This document shows positions 1 to 6,461 of a stretch of DNA of 23,351 nucleotides, in pieces; positions within the stretch are counted from its first letter, which is position 1; each line of letters opens with the position of its first letter. The stretch is from an uncultured Oscillibacter sp. Its GTDB lineage: Bacteria; Bacillota; Clostridia; Oscillospirales; Oscillospiraceae. Where the stretch lies: positions 1 to 23,351 of the forward strand of contig CAJTZI010000034.1 in the NCBI GenBank assembly GCA_910584075.1, given 5' to 3'. A model generated the notes under the pieces. The model searched no databases. It was not told the origin of the DNA and was given only the letters and a program-made list of their open reading frames with translations. The position numbers and the translations under genes are program-made.

Positions 1-1195
1 CCATGGCGTGCATCAGCAGGAAGTTCCGGGGATTCTCCTTCTGGCCAACCATCTGGGAGACACGGGCGGCCATAGGCACGGCGGAGACACCGGCGGAGCC
101 GATGAGGGGATTGATCTTCTCCTTGAGGAACAGATTCATGATCTTGGCCAGGATCACGCCGCCGGCGGTGCCAAAGCTGAAGGCCACAATGCCCATCACC
201 AGAATCATCAGCGTCTTGGGGGAGAGGAAGGTGGCGGCGGTGGCCGTGGAGCCCACAGACACGCCCAGGAAGATGGTGACGATGTTGATCAGCTCGTTCT
301 GAGCGGTCTTGCTGAGGCGGTCCATAACGCCGCTCTCACGGAAGAGATTGCCCAGCATCAGGCAGATGATCAGGGGAGCGGCGGAGGGCACCAGCAGGGA
401 GACGAAGATGGCCACCATGATGGGGAAGACGATCTTCTCTGTCTTGGAGACCTCCCGCAGAGGCTTCATAACGATCTGGCGCTCCTCCTTCGTGGTCAGA
501 AGCTTCATAATGGGCGGCTGAATCACGGGGACCAGGGCCATGTAGGAGTAAGCGGCCACGGCGATGGGGCCCAGCAGCTCCGGGGCCAGATGGGTGGTGA
601 CGAAGATGGCCGTGGGGCCGTCCGCGCCGCCGATGATGCCAATGGAGCCGGCCTGGGCGGCGGAAAACATGCCGGACAGGCGGCAGCCCACATAGGTCAT
701 GAAGATGCCCAGCTGGGCGGCGGCGCCCAGAAGCAGGCTCTTGGGATTGGCGATCAGGGGGCCGAAGTCGGTCATGGCGCCCACGCCCATGAAGATCAGG
801 CAGGGATAGATGCCGAGCTTAATGCCCAGGTACAGAATGTCAACCAGGCCCGCCGTAATAGACTGGCCGACAGCGACGCTGGTCAGGACTTCCTCCGCAA
901 CGCCCAGGCCGGCCATCTCGGTCAGGAACTCCTGGGTAATGGGAGCGCCGCCGAGGAGGTCCCAGTGGATGTGGCCTCCGGCGAAGAAAATCTCGTGGTA
1001 CATGTTGGCGCCGGGCAGGTTGGTCAGCAGCATGCCGAAGGCGATGGTGCACATCAGCAGGGGCTCATACTTCTTGTGGACGCCCAGGTACAGCAAAAAG
1101 CAGGCGATGGCGATCATCACCAGGTTTCTCCAGCCGCCGGCTTGGAAGAACTGGTAAAAACCAGAGTCGGCAATAAAATTTAAAATAGGTTCCAT
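1..1195 (-). CDS. Sodium-translocating decarboxylase beta subunit (OadB/GcdB family), C-terminus cut off by the window edge
   Basis: This is the membrane subunit that couples decarboxylation of carboxybiotin to sodium export in oxaloacetate, glutaconyl-CoA or methylmalonyl-CoA decarboxylases. The minus strand reads openly from ATG at 1195 to the edge (398 codons). The protein is strongly hydrophobic with many membrane segments. Residues 186-198 read GIIGGADGPTAIF, the family signature whose Asp is a known sodium-site residue in OadB. A GGAGG lies 7 bases before the ATG. It is the third gene of a minus-strand operon, 21 bases after the biotin carrier gene. The family is about 370-435 residues, so little is missing. 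The carboxyltransferase (alpha) subunit is not in the window, so the substrate cannot be decided; glutaconyl-CoA and methylmalonyl-CoA are both plausible. Family assignment is firm. Confidence 0.95.
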   Translation of the reverse strand, partial: MEPILNFIADSGFYQFFQAGGWRNLVMIAIACFLLYLGVHKKYEPLLMCTIAFGMLLTNLPGANMYHEIFFAGGHIHWDLLGGAPITQEFLTEMAGLGVAEEVLTSVAVGQSITAGLVDILYLGIKLGIYPCLIFMGVGAMTDFGPLIANPKSLLLGAAAQLGIFMTYVGCRLSGMFSAAQAGSIGIIGGADGPTAIFVTTHLAPELLGPIAVAAYSYMALVPVIQPPIMKLLTTKEERQIVMKPLREVSKTEKIVFPIMVAIFVSLLVPSAAPLIICLMLGNLFRESGVMDRLSKTAQNELINIVTIFLGVSVGSTATAATFLSPKTLMILVMGIVAFSFGTAGGVILAKIMNLFLKEKINPLIGSAGVSAVPMAARVSQMVGQKENPRNFLLMHAM

Positions 1196-1216
1196 ATCAT
1201 GTCCTCCAGTCTTTGA

Positions 1217-1561
1217 TTACTGGATGACACACAGCAGAGTGCCGGACTCCACAGAGGCGCCCTTGGAGGTGTTGATGGAGGCCACAGTGCCGCTGCGGGG
1301 GCACATAATCTCGTTCTCCATCTTCATGGCCTCCAGAATCATCAGCACGTCGCCCTCCTTCACGGCGGCACCCTGGCTGACCTTGATGTCCAGAATGGTG
1401 CCGGGCATGGGAGAAGTGACCTGCTCGCCTCCGGCAGGGGCGGCGGCAGCCGGAGCCGGGGCAGCGGCGGGAGCGGCGGCAGGGGCAGGGGCGGCGCCGG
1501 TCAGCTCCTCCAGCTGGATCTCATAGGCCGTGCCATTGACGGTGACTCTGTACTTTTTCAT
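1217..1561 (-). CDS. Biotin carboxyl carrier subunit of the decarboxylase (biotin/lipoyl domain, 114 aa)
   Basis: This is the biotin carrier that shuttles CO2 from the carboxyltransferase to the membrane beta subunit. Residues 1-20 form a short N-terminal strand region. Residues 22-45 are an almost pure Ala/Pro linker, which acts as a flexible arm. Residues 46-114 are a biotinyl domain with EAMKMEN at 77-83, so Lys80 is the expected biotinylation site. It starts 21 bases after the gamma gene stop and is preceded by a GGAGAG ribosome site. The order gamma, carrier, beta is typical of the glutaconyl-CoA and methylmalonyl-CoA decarboxylase clusters of anaerobes, where the carrier is a separate small protein. 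Confidence 0.95.
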   Translation of the reverse strand: MKKYRVTVNGTAYEIQLEELTGAAPAPAAAPAAAPAPAAAAPAGGEQVTSPMPGTILDIKVSQGAAVKEGDVLMILEAMKMENEIMCPRSGTVASINTSKGASVESGTLLCVIQ

Positions 1562-1582
1562 GTTGCTCTCTCCTTTTTCCTC

Positions 1583-1849
1583 TTACAGTTTTTTCATGGA
1601 TACGATCCGGATGCCCGTGATGTCCGTGCCGAGCTCCTCCGCGATGGCGGCGGAGACGGCGGCCACCAGTTCCTGGCGGTTGGGCTCCGCGGCTGCGGGG
1701 GCGGTGGGAATGACCGCAGGCGCGGCGGCAGGAGCCGCGTGGCCGCCCACGATCTTGCCCATGACCGTTGTCAGGACGATGAGGCAGATGAGACCGAAGA
1801 ACACGGTGCCCATGCCCATCAGGCAGACGAATAAGTTGGAATATTCCAT
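1583..1849 (-). CDS. OadG-family small membrane (gamma) subunit, 88 aa
   Basis: This is the small subunit thought to hold the decarboxylase complex together. One membrane helix lies near the N-terminus (about residues 6-30). It is followed by an Ala/Pro linker (about 37-54) and a short soluble tail ending in IVSMKKL. The ATG at 1849 was chosen because GGGAGG lies 6 bases upstream; the frame is open further to 1891, but that start has no ribosome site. It is the first gene of the decarboxylase operon, behind a good promoter. OadG proteins vary greatly in sequence, so the call rests on the topology, the linker and the neighbours. Confidence 0.85.
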   Translation of the reverse strand: MEYSNLFVCLMGMGTVFFGLICLIVLTTVMGKIVGGHAAPAAAPAVIPTAPAAAEPNRQELVAAVSAAIAEELGTDITGIRIVSMKKL

Positions 1850-1881
1850 ATACTCCCTCCCATAAAAATGATAGCAATCGT

Positions 1882-1910
1882 ATTGTATCAACTCCCGACG
1901 GAAAAAACAA
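1882..1910 (-). promoter_or_regulatory. Sigma-A type promoter of the decarboxylase operon
   Basis: On the minus strand, TTGTTT (1905-1910) and TACAAT (1882-1887) are separated by exactly 17 bases. They lie about 33 bases upstream of the OadG start, in an AT-rich gap with no other explanation. Confidence 0.65.
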
Positions 1911-1986
1911 TGACTTTCCGAAATTTTATACAGAAAATTTATTGGGTTTTTTCACGGCAAAACGATTTCTTCTTTCACAAATGGTC

Positions 1987-2015
1987 TCGACTGGAGGAGA
2001 AATCTATGGTATGAT
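1987..2015 (+). promoter_or_regulatory. Probable promoter of sfsA-mntP
   Basis: TCGACT (1987-1992), a 17-base spacer and TATGAT (2010-2015) lie about 48 bases before the sfsA ATG. The -10 box is good and the -35 box matches 4 of 6. The gap 1850-2063 therefore holds two divergent promoters. Confidence 0.5.
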
Positions 2016-2063
2016 CATACAATATATGCAGAGGACCCGGCCTTTGGCGGAGGAGGAGATGCC

Positions 2064-2744
2064 ATGCGCTATGGAACCGTGATTCCGGGCCGTTTTGTAG
2101 ACAGGCCCAACCGTTTTGTGGCCCATGTAGAGACGGCGGAGGGGCTCCAGACTGTCCATGTGAAAAACACGGGGCGGTGCCGGGAGCTGCTTCTCCCCGG
2201 TGCGGCTGTTTACCTGGAGCGGGGGACCAGTCCCGCCCGCAAGACCGCCTTCGACCTCATCGCTGTGGAGAAGGGGGAGAGGCTGATCAACATGGACGCC
2301 CAGGCCCCCAACAAGGTTTTCGGCGAGTGGGTGAGGGGCGGCGGATTTCTGCCGGGAGTCATGGCGGTGCGGCCGGAGTTCACCTTCGGAGAGTCCCGGC
2401 TGGACTTCTGCCTGGAGACGCCCCAGGGGCCCTGCCTGGTGGAGGTGAAGGGCGTCACCCTAGAGGAGGGCGGCGAGGCCCGCTTTCCGGACGCCCCCAC
2501 GGAGCGGGGGGTGAAGCACATCCGGGAGCTCCGGCGGGCGGCGGAGGCCGGTCTGGGAGCCGTACTCTTTTTTGTGGTACAGATGGAGAACGTCCGCTCC
2601 GTAGCCCCCAACGACGAGACACACCCCGCCTTTGGGGCGGCACTGCGGGAGGCGGTGTCCCGCGGCGTTCGGGTCTGTGCCTGGGACTGCGCGGTGACGC
2701 CGGAGAGCATCGCCATCCGCAGCCCGGTGCCGGTGAGACTGTGA
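2064..2744 (+). CDS. sfsA: SfsA homologue (sugar fermentation stimulation protein; predicted nuclease)
   Basis: This 226-aa protein matches the SfsA family in length and motifs. VKNTGRCRELLLPG lies at about 33-46, SRLDF at 111-115, VEVKGVTL at 126-133, and FPDAPTERGVKHIRELRR at about 141-158. The N-terminal part resembles an OB fold and the C-terminal part carries a restriction-enzyme-like core (Asp114, Glu127, Lys129). The family was named for an effect on maltose use in E. coli and is now usually described as a DNA/RNA-binding nuclease; its cell role is unsettled. GGAGGAGGA lies just upstream of the ATG. It is followed after 29 bases by mntP, probably in one transcript. Confidence 0.93.
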   Translation: MRYGTVIPGRFVDRPNRFVAHVETAEGLQTVHVKNTGRCRELLLPGAAVYLERGTSPARKTAFDLIAVEKGERLINMDAQAPNKVFGEWVRGGGFLPGVMAVRPEFTFGESRLDFCLETPQGPCLVEVKGVTLEEGGEARFPDAPTERGVKHIRELRRAAEAGLGAVLFFVVQMENVRSVAPNDETHPAFGAALREAVSRGVRVCAWDCAVTPESIAIRSPVPVRL

Positions 2745-2773
2745 TAGACGAGAGAGATGGAGGAGAACTGTCT

Positions 2774-3346
2774 ATGAGTTTTTTGGAGCTGCTTTTGATC
2801 GGCGTGGGCCTCTCCATGGACGCCTTTGCCGTGGCCATCTGTCAGGGACTGTCCATGACCCGTCTCAACTGGCGCCACGCCGGGGCGATCGCCCTGTTCT
2901 TCGGCGGATTCCAGGCCGCTATGCCCATGCTGGGATGGGCGCTGGGGTCCCGGTTCGCCGTGTACATACAGGAGCTGGACCACTGGGTGGCCTTTGTCCT
3001 GCTGGGCCTCATCGGCGGCAACATGGTGCGGGAGGCCCTGGGGCCGGAGGAGGAGGCGGAAACCGCCTGCGCCGCCGGACGGCTGGATCTCCGGCAGCTT
3101 TTTCTGATGGCGGTGGCCACCAGCATCGACGCCCTGGCAGTGGGCGTGACTTTCGCCTTTTTGGAGGTCTCCATTGTTCCTGCCGCGTCTGTCATCGGCG
3201 TCACCACTTTCTGCCTGTCCCTGGTGGGGGTGGCCGTGGGCAACTTCTTCGGGGCCCGGTACAAGCGGCGGGCGGAGCTGTCCGGCGGCGTGATCTTGAT
3301 CCTGCTGGGGGTCAAGATCCTGCTGGAGCACCTGGGCGTATTCTGA
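2774..3346 (+). CDS. mntP: Manganese efflux pump MntP
   Basis: The protein has 190 aa and about six membrane helices, the usual size for MntP (formerly DUF204/YebN). It shows the two paired family motifs: GLSMDAFAVAI at 12-22 (Asp16) and SIDALAVGVTF at 117-127 (Asp119). The conserved acidic residues in the membrane are thought to carry Mn2+. The frame is open far upstream, but the ATG at 2774 is preceded by GGAGGAGAA at a good distance, and the upstream part only shadows sfsA. No yybP-ykoY manganese riboswitch is visible in the short gap, so control is probably through the sfsA transcript. Confidence 0.95.
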   Translation: MSFLELLLIGVGLSMDAFAVAICQGLSMTRLNWRHAGAIALFFGGFQAAMPMLGWALGSRFAVYIQELDHWVAFVLLGLIGGNMVREALGPEEEAETACAAGRLDLRQLFLMAVATSIDALAVGVTFAFLEVSIVPAASVIGVTTFCLSLVGVAVGNFFGARYKRRAELSGGVILILLGVKILLEHLGVF

Positions 3347-3363
3347 TGCGGAGAGGAGATTCC

Positions 3364-3564
3364 ATGGAATTTTCAAAAGAGGAATTGACGGAGGCCAGAC
3401 GGCAGATCGGCTCCACAATCCACAAGCTGCGGGAGACGGTGAAGACTCTGGAGGGAAAGGAGCGTCCGGAGCGGTACAAGGCGCAGATCACCCTGGCAGT
3501 GCGGCGGATCCGGGCTTTTGAGATCGCGGACGCACTGATTGTCCGGGAGCTGGAGCGGGAGTAG
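3364..3564 (+). CDS. Small charged helical protein of unknown function (66 aa)
   Basis: This short gene starts 17 bases after the mntP stop with GAGAGGAGA upstream of the ATG, and ends just before a strong hairpin. The product is rich in Glu, Arg and Lys, has no Cys, and is predicted to be almost all helix. Heptad-like spacing of Ile/Leu (IGSTIHKLRETVKTLEG) suggests a coiled-coil hairpin. No known domain was recognised. Codon use matches its neighbours, so it is very probably translated as the third gene of the sfsA-mntP transcript. Confidence 0.75.
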   Translation: MEFSKEELTEARRQIGSTIHKLRETVKTLEGKERPERYKAQITLAVRRIRAFEIADALIVRELERE

Positions 3565-3570
3565 ACGGAA

Positions 3571-3600
3571 GGGGCGCGGCTTGTAGCCGCGCCCCTCCTT
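3571..3600. terminator. Hairpin terminator between convergent genes
   Basis: A perfect 11-bp stem (GGGGCGCGGCT / AGCCGCGCCCC) with a TGT loop spans 3571-3595 and is followed by TCCTT on the plus strand. It lies between the ends of the plus-strand 66-aa gene and the minus-strand gene at 3611, so it may serve both. The T-tract is weak on either side. Confidence 0.65.
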
Positions 3601-3610
3601 GATTTGCAAC

Positions 3611-4060
3611 TTATTTTATCCGTTTTGCATATTTCTCTCTGGCGTATTCATAACTCTCCCCAATCAGGGGTCTCAGCTCCTCAAAGGTCTGGCGGGACGG
3701 ATTCAGAGCGCAGACCCAGCCCATCCAGGCGTAAACGGGGTGGGGCAGGAGGCAATCCGGCTGGGAAAAGTCATAGGGCATCTCCACGATTCCGCCTTTG
3801 GGCGGGCGTGGAGGCAGGGGGCCGAAGAGGCGGAGGAAGGTCTCCCGCCGCAGTCCCAGATTGACCCGGTATACGCCCTCCCGGTCCAGACGGGAGCTTT
3901 TGTCGTTTTCCCCGTTCTGCTCCTTGACGGTCAGCACATAGACGCCCCGCTTCAGCTTTCCGCCGGGATTGTAGAAGATGCCCCGCTCCCCCCAGCTGGA
4001 GACCAGGACCGTTCCCTCCAGGGTGTGCAGGCAGTGGCTGAGGATTTCATCCGGTGTCAT
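3611..4060 (-). CDS. DUF6194-like protein (149 aa)
   Basis: This soluble 149-aa protein has the features I associate with DUF6194 proteins: a WGERGIFYNP segment at about 23-32, then SRLDREGVYRVNLGLRRETF at about 56-75. It then has a Pro-rich turn and HPVYAWMGWVCALNP near the C-terminus. No enzyme function is established for this group. The ATG at 4060 has a GGGGG-type ribosome site upstream and a well-spaced promoter. It stands alone and convergent with the mntP transcript. The family name is from memory of the motif pattern, so treat it as probable. Confidence 0.72.
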   Translation of the reverse strand: MTPDEILSHCLHTLEGTVLVSSWGERGIFYNPGGKLKRGVYVLTVKEQNGENDKSSRLDREGVYRVNLGLRRETFLRLFGPLPPRPPKGGIVEMPYDFSQPDCLLPHPVYAWMGWVCALNPSRQTFEELRPLIGESYEYAREKYAKRIK

Positions 4061-4090
4061 ATCGCCGCCCCCTTCTTTTTTGCAATCGCT

Positions 4091-4119
4091 ATGATACCAT
4101 ATTTTTTTTAACGACGCAA
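4091..4119 (-). promoter_or_regulatory. Promoter of the DUF6194-like gene
   Basis: On the minus strand, TTGCGT (4114-4119), a 17-base spacer containing eight A in a row, and TATCAT (4091-4096) lie about 30 bases upstream of the ATG at 4060. Confidence 0.55.
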
Positions 4120-4183
4120 CCCAGGTCTTGTTTGAAAAATGTCAAAACGCCCAAACGGCGGATCTTTTCTGCCGCTTTGCGTT

Positions 4184-4222
4184 GGTTTTCCTTGCCATAC
4201 ACAGAGTATGGTAAGGAAAACC
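4184..4222. repeat. Long near-perfect palindrome (17-bp arms, 5-base loop)
   Basis: GGTTTTCCTTGCCATAC (4184-4200), loop ACAGA, then GTATGGTAAGGAAAACC (4206-4222). The arms differ at one position, which still forms a G-T pair in RNA. It sits in the 344-base gap 4061-4404 between divergent genes, where no gene is supported. No T-tract follows on either strand, so it is not an obvious terminator. It could be an operator for the dehydrogenase gene, an mRNA hairpin, or a remnant of a mobile repeat. Confidence 0.7.
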
Positions 4223-4339
4223 GCCTTGATTGGTGAAAAAATCTCTCGCCGCTGTGCATTTCGCCATTGATCAAGCAAGGTTCAAGGAAAGCACAAATAA
4301 TAAAATGCGCAGTAGGACACGCATACTTTCGTTCTCCAC

Positions 4340-4368
4340 TTGCCTTTCCCGCCCAAAGGCGGTAAAAT
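4340..4368 (+). promoter_or_regulatory. Probable promoter of the alpha-hydroxy-acid dehydrogenase gene
   Basis: TTGCCT (4340-4345), a 17-base spacer and TAAAAT (4363-4368) lie 36 bases before the ATG at 4405. The palindrome at 4184-4222 lies upstream of it. Confidence 0.5.
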
Positions 4369-4404
4369 ATTTCCATCAACTTACGTTTTGGAGGGAGAAC
4401 CACT

Positions 4405-5424
4405 ATGACCTATCAGGAAGTCCTGGCGGCCAGCCGCACCTGCATGGGGCCCTACTGCAAATCCTGCCCCGTCTGCAACGGCCTGGCCTGCAAAAACACC
4501 ATGCCCGGCCCCGGCGCCAAGGGCCTGGGCACCGGCGCCATCCGCAACTATCAGAAATGGCAGGAGCTGTGCGTCAACATGGACACCATCTGTGAAAACC
4601 TGCCCGTGGACACCAGCTGCGAGCTGTTCGGGCGCAGGCTGGTCCTGCCCGTGTTCGCGGCCCCCGTGGGGGCGGTGACACTGCACTACGGCGACAAGTA
4701 CAACGACCTGGAATACAACGAGATCCTGGTCCCCGCCTGCGCGGAGGCAGGCATCGCCGCTTTCACCGGCGACGGACAAAACCACGATGTCATGCGCGCC
4801 GCGGCAGAAGTGCTGACAAAGAGCGGCGGCTGCGGCGTACCCACCATCAAGCCCTGGAACATGGAGCTGGTGAAGGAGAAGCTGGACCTTGTGAAGGCCG
4901 CGAACCCCATTGCCGTCGCCATGGACATCGACGCGGCGGGCCTGCCCTTTTTGCAGAACATGGAGCCCCCCGCCGGCCGGAAGACCGTGGAGGAGCTGCG
5001 GCAGATCGCCGCCTGGGCAGAGCGGCCCTTGATCCTCAAGGGCATCATGACCGTGGCCGGGGCGAAAAAGGCCCTGGAGGCCGGGGCCAGCGCCATTGTG
5101 GTGTCCAACCACGGCGGACGGGTGCTGGACCAGTGTCCCGCCACCGCTGAGGTCCTGCCGGCCATCGCAGACGCCGTGGGCGGGAAGATGACCGTCCTGG
5201 TGGACGGCGGCATCCGCTCCGGCATGGATGTGTTCAAGGCCCTGGCCCTGGGGGCCGACGGCGTGCTGATCTGCCGCCCCTTCGTGAACATGGTCTATGG
5301 CGGCGGCATGGAGGGTGTGAAGCTCTACGTGGAGAAGCTTCGCGCGGAGCTGGCAGACGCCATGTCCATGTGCGGCGCCCACAAGCTGTCGGACATCAGC
5401 CGGTCCATGCTCTTCGACTGTTAA
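4405..5424 (+). CDS. FMN-dependent alpha-hydroxy-acid dehydrogenase family protein with an N-terminal Cys cluster
   Basis: The TIM-barrel part belongs to the lactate/glycolate oxidase (LldD-like) family, which oxidises 2-hydroxy acids to 2-oxo acids with FMN. Key residues are visible: a phosphate/FMN-type Lys212 (LKG), SNHGGRVLD at 234-242 with catalytic His236 and Arg239, and DGGIRSG at 267-273. At 339 aa it is shorter than the aerobic oxidases (about 350-380). The N-terminus carries five Cys at 13, 18, 21, 24 and 29 (CX4CX2CX2CX4C), which suggests an iron-sulfur cluster and an electron acceptor other than oxygen, sensible for an anaerobe. Such Cys-rich members are common in Firmicutes; the substrate is unknown. 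GGAGGGAGAA precedes the ATG. It is monocistronic, ending at a strong terminator. Confidence 0.9.
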   Translation: MTYQEVLAASRTCMGPYCKSCPVCNGLACKNTMPGPGAKGLGTGAIRNYQKWQELCVNMDTICENLPVDTSCELFGRRLVLPVFAAPVGAVTLHYGDKYNDLEYNEILVPACAEAGIAAFTGDGQNHDVMRAAAEVLTKSGGCGVPTIKPWNMELVKEKLDLVKAANPIAVAMDIDAAGLPFLQNMEPPAGRKTVEELRQIAAWAERPLILKGIMTVAGAKKALEAGASAIVVSNHGGRVLDQCPATAEVLPAIADAVGGKMTVLVDGGIRSGMDVFKALALGADGVLICRPFVNMVYGGGMEGVKLYVEKLRAELADAMSMCGAHKLSDISRSMLFDC

Positions 5425-5485
5425 CTGTACTGAAAAACAGAAAACCGGCCCTGGGAACAGACGAGATTCCGGGTGAAATGGGACA

Positions 5486-5519
5486 GCGGCATGGAGCAAA
5501 GCTCCATGCCGCCATTTTT
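5486..5519. terminator. Strong hairpin terminator between convergent genes
   Basis: A perfect 12-bp stem, GCGGCATGGAGC / GCTCCATGCCGC, with loop AAA (5486-5512) is followed by CATTTTT on the plus strand. It ends the dehydrogenase transcript. It may also serve the convergent minus gene ending at 5545, though that side has no T-tract. Confidence 0.85.
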
Positions 5520-5544
5520 CAGGTGATGTGTGTCCGCTGACCGG

Positions 5545-6123
5545 TTACATCGCCGCGCAGCTTCCGTTGCAGAAGCCGCCGCCGTGGTGGTGTCCGCAGT
5601 AGGCTGTACCGCTGTGGGTGTGCTGTCCGGTGAGCGCACAGCCCTCCACAGGGCAGAGGGCCCGGCAGTTCCCGTCACAGAAGCCGTCCTCATGATGATA
5701 ACCGCAGTAGGCCGTGCCGCCGTGGCTGTGCCGCCCGGTGAGCGTACAGTCCTTCACCGGGCAGAGGGCCCGGCAGTTCCCGTCGCAGAAGCCGTTCTCA
5801 TGATAATAGCCGCAGTATACCGTGCCGCTGTGGCTGTGCCGCCCGGTGAGCGCACAGTCCTCCACGGGGCAGAGGGCCCGGCAGTTTCCGTCACAGAAGC
5901 CGTCCTCATGATGATAACCGCAGTATACCGTGCCGCCGTGGCTGTGCCGGCCAACGGAGGTACAGCCCTCCACCGGGCAGACAGCTATGGCGGCAGGCTG
6001 GACGGTATTTTGGCCGTGGCGGCCGCCGTGGCGCCCGCAGCCGTGGGCGGAGGCCGGAAAAACCAACGAAGCAGCAGTCAGCACGCAGAGCAGACAAGCC
6101 GCAAGCTCCCTCTTCATCCGCAT
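5545..6123 (-). CDS. Secreted Cys/His-rich protein made of four tandem 36-residue repeats
   Basis: The product (192 aa) has a classic signal peptide: MRMKREL, a hydrophobic stretch, then ASAHG as cleavage region. After a His/Gly-rich linker come four 36-residue units filling the rest of the protein. Each has five Cys in the pattern CX4CX13CX8CX3C and several His, with consensus segments CPVEGC, GRHSHGGTxYCGYHH and DGFCDGNC. This looks like a metal-binding or disulfide-stapled extracellular protein. Similar Cys/His repeats occur in secreted proteins of gut Clostridia, but no function is known to me. ATG at 6123 was chosen: GGGAGGA lies about 10 bases upstream. An ATG at 6141 is in frame, but that region is the ribosome site itself. 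It has its own near-consensus promoter. Confidence 0.88.
   Translation of the reverse strand: MRMKRELAACLLCVLTAASLVFPASAHGCGRHGGRHGQNTVQPAAIAVCPVEGCTSVGRHSHGGTVYCGYHHEDGFCDGNCRALCPVEDCALTGRHSHSGTVYCGYYHENGFCDGNCRALCPVKDCTLTGRHSHGGTAYCGYHHEDGFCDGNCRALCPVEGCALTGQHTHSGTAYCGHHHGGGFCNGSCAAM
5548..5979 (-). repeat. Four tandem 108-bp coding repeats
   Basis: Four in-frame units of 108 bp (5979-5872, 5871-5764, 5763-5656, 5655-5548) encode the Cys/His repeats. The middle units are very alike at DNA level and the last, C-terminal, unit is the most diverged (GQHTH, CGHHHGGG, CNGSC). This suggests growth by duplication within the array. Confidence 0.9.
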
Positions 6124-6175
6124 AACAAACAGTCCTCCCATTTACTTTGCAGAATATTGAAATATAGACATTTTT

Positions 6176-6204
6176 ATTATAGCACAGCCCGCTGGCCCAG
6201 TCAA
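6176..6204 (-). promoter_or_regulatory. Near-consensus promoter of the Cys/His repeat gene
   Basis: On the minus strand, TTGACT (6199-6204), a 17-base spacer and a perfect TATAAT (6176-6181) lie about 53 bases before the start at 6123. This is one of the best promoters in the window, so the secreted protein may be well expressed. Confidence 0.8.
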
Positions 6205-6218
6205 GATGCCTTCAGGCA

Positions 6219-6364
6219 GGGAGTGCCCGATTGCGCGTTTTACGATATTTCCTGAGAAGAATGCAGGGGCTGGCGCCCTCGCCGGCCCGTCTCCCCTCCG
6301 GTTCTCCCATAGAACGGGCGGATGATCCCCGCCTCTACAAAACATCCCCGAATTGGACACTCCC
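6219..6364. repeat. Inverted-repeat-bounded element, copy A (146 bp)
   Basis: The ends are imperfect inverted repeats: GGGAGTGCCCGATT on the left, and the complement of the right end reads GGGAGTGTCCAATT (12 of 14 alike). The inside matches copy B at 14062-14198 read on the other strand. Shared blocks include GGGCACTCC-type ends, CGTTTTA, TTCCTGAG, AATGCAGGGGC, GGCCCGTCTCCCC and CCCATAGAACGGGCGG. An internal helix (GCCCGT with ACGGGC) is possible in both copies. No protein is encoded. It lies in the 338-base gap 6124-6461, just upstream of the promoter of the Cys/His gene. The remainder of that gap, 6365-6461, shows nothing I can name. Confidence 0.8.
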
Positions 6365-6461
6365 CCAGTCAACCCCTGCAATCGCCGCCCTTACATGAAA
6401 ATCTGCGAAAACGACACGCCCCCGGCAAATCCGAGCTGGTCTCAGAGGTGAATACAGCCCC

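Noticed and set aside
8..1183. 391-codon open frame on the plus strand
   Set aside because: It is antisense to the decarboxylase beta gene; its His/Gly/Gln-rich product is typical of the complement of a GC-rich gene and it has no ribosome site.
4089..4403. 104-codon minus-strand frame in the gap before the dehydrogenase gene
   Set aside because: Its similar peptide segments on both strands come from the palindrome at 4184-4222; no ribosome site and atypical codon use.
5548..5979. Four regular 108-bp repeats as a possible CRISPR array
   Set aside because: The units are contiguous, in frame and fully coding, without spacers.
6142..6381. Small frames over the repeat element (also 13957-14236)
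   Set aside because: Their similarity to each other reflects the shared non-coding element; frames break at indels between copies and no start signals are present.
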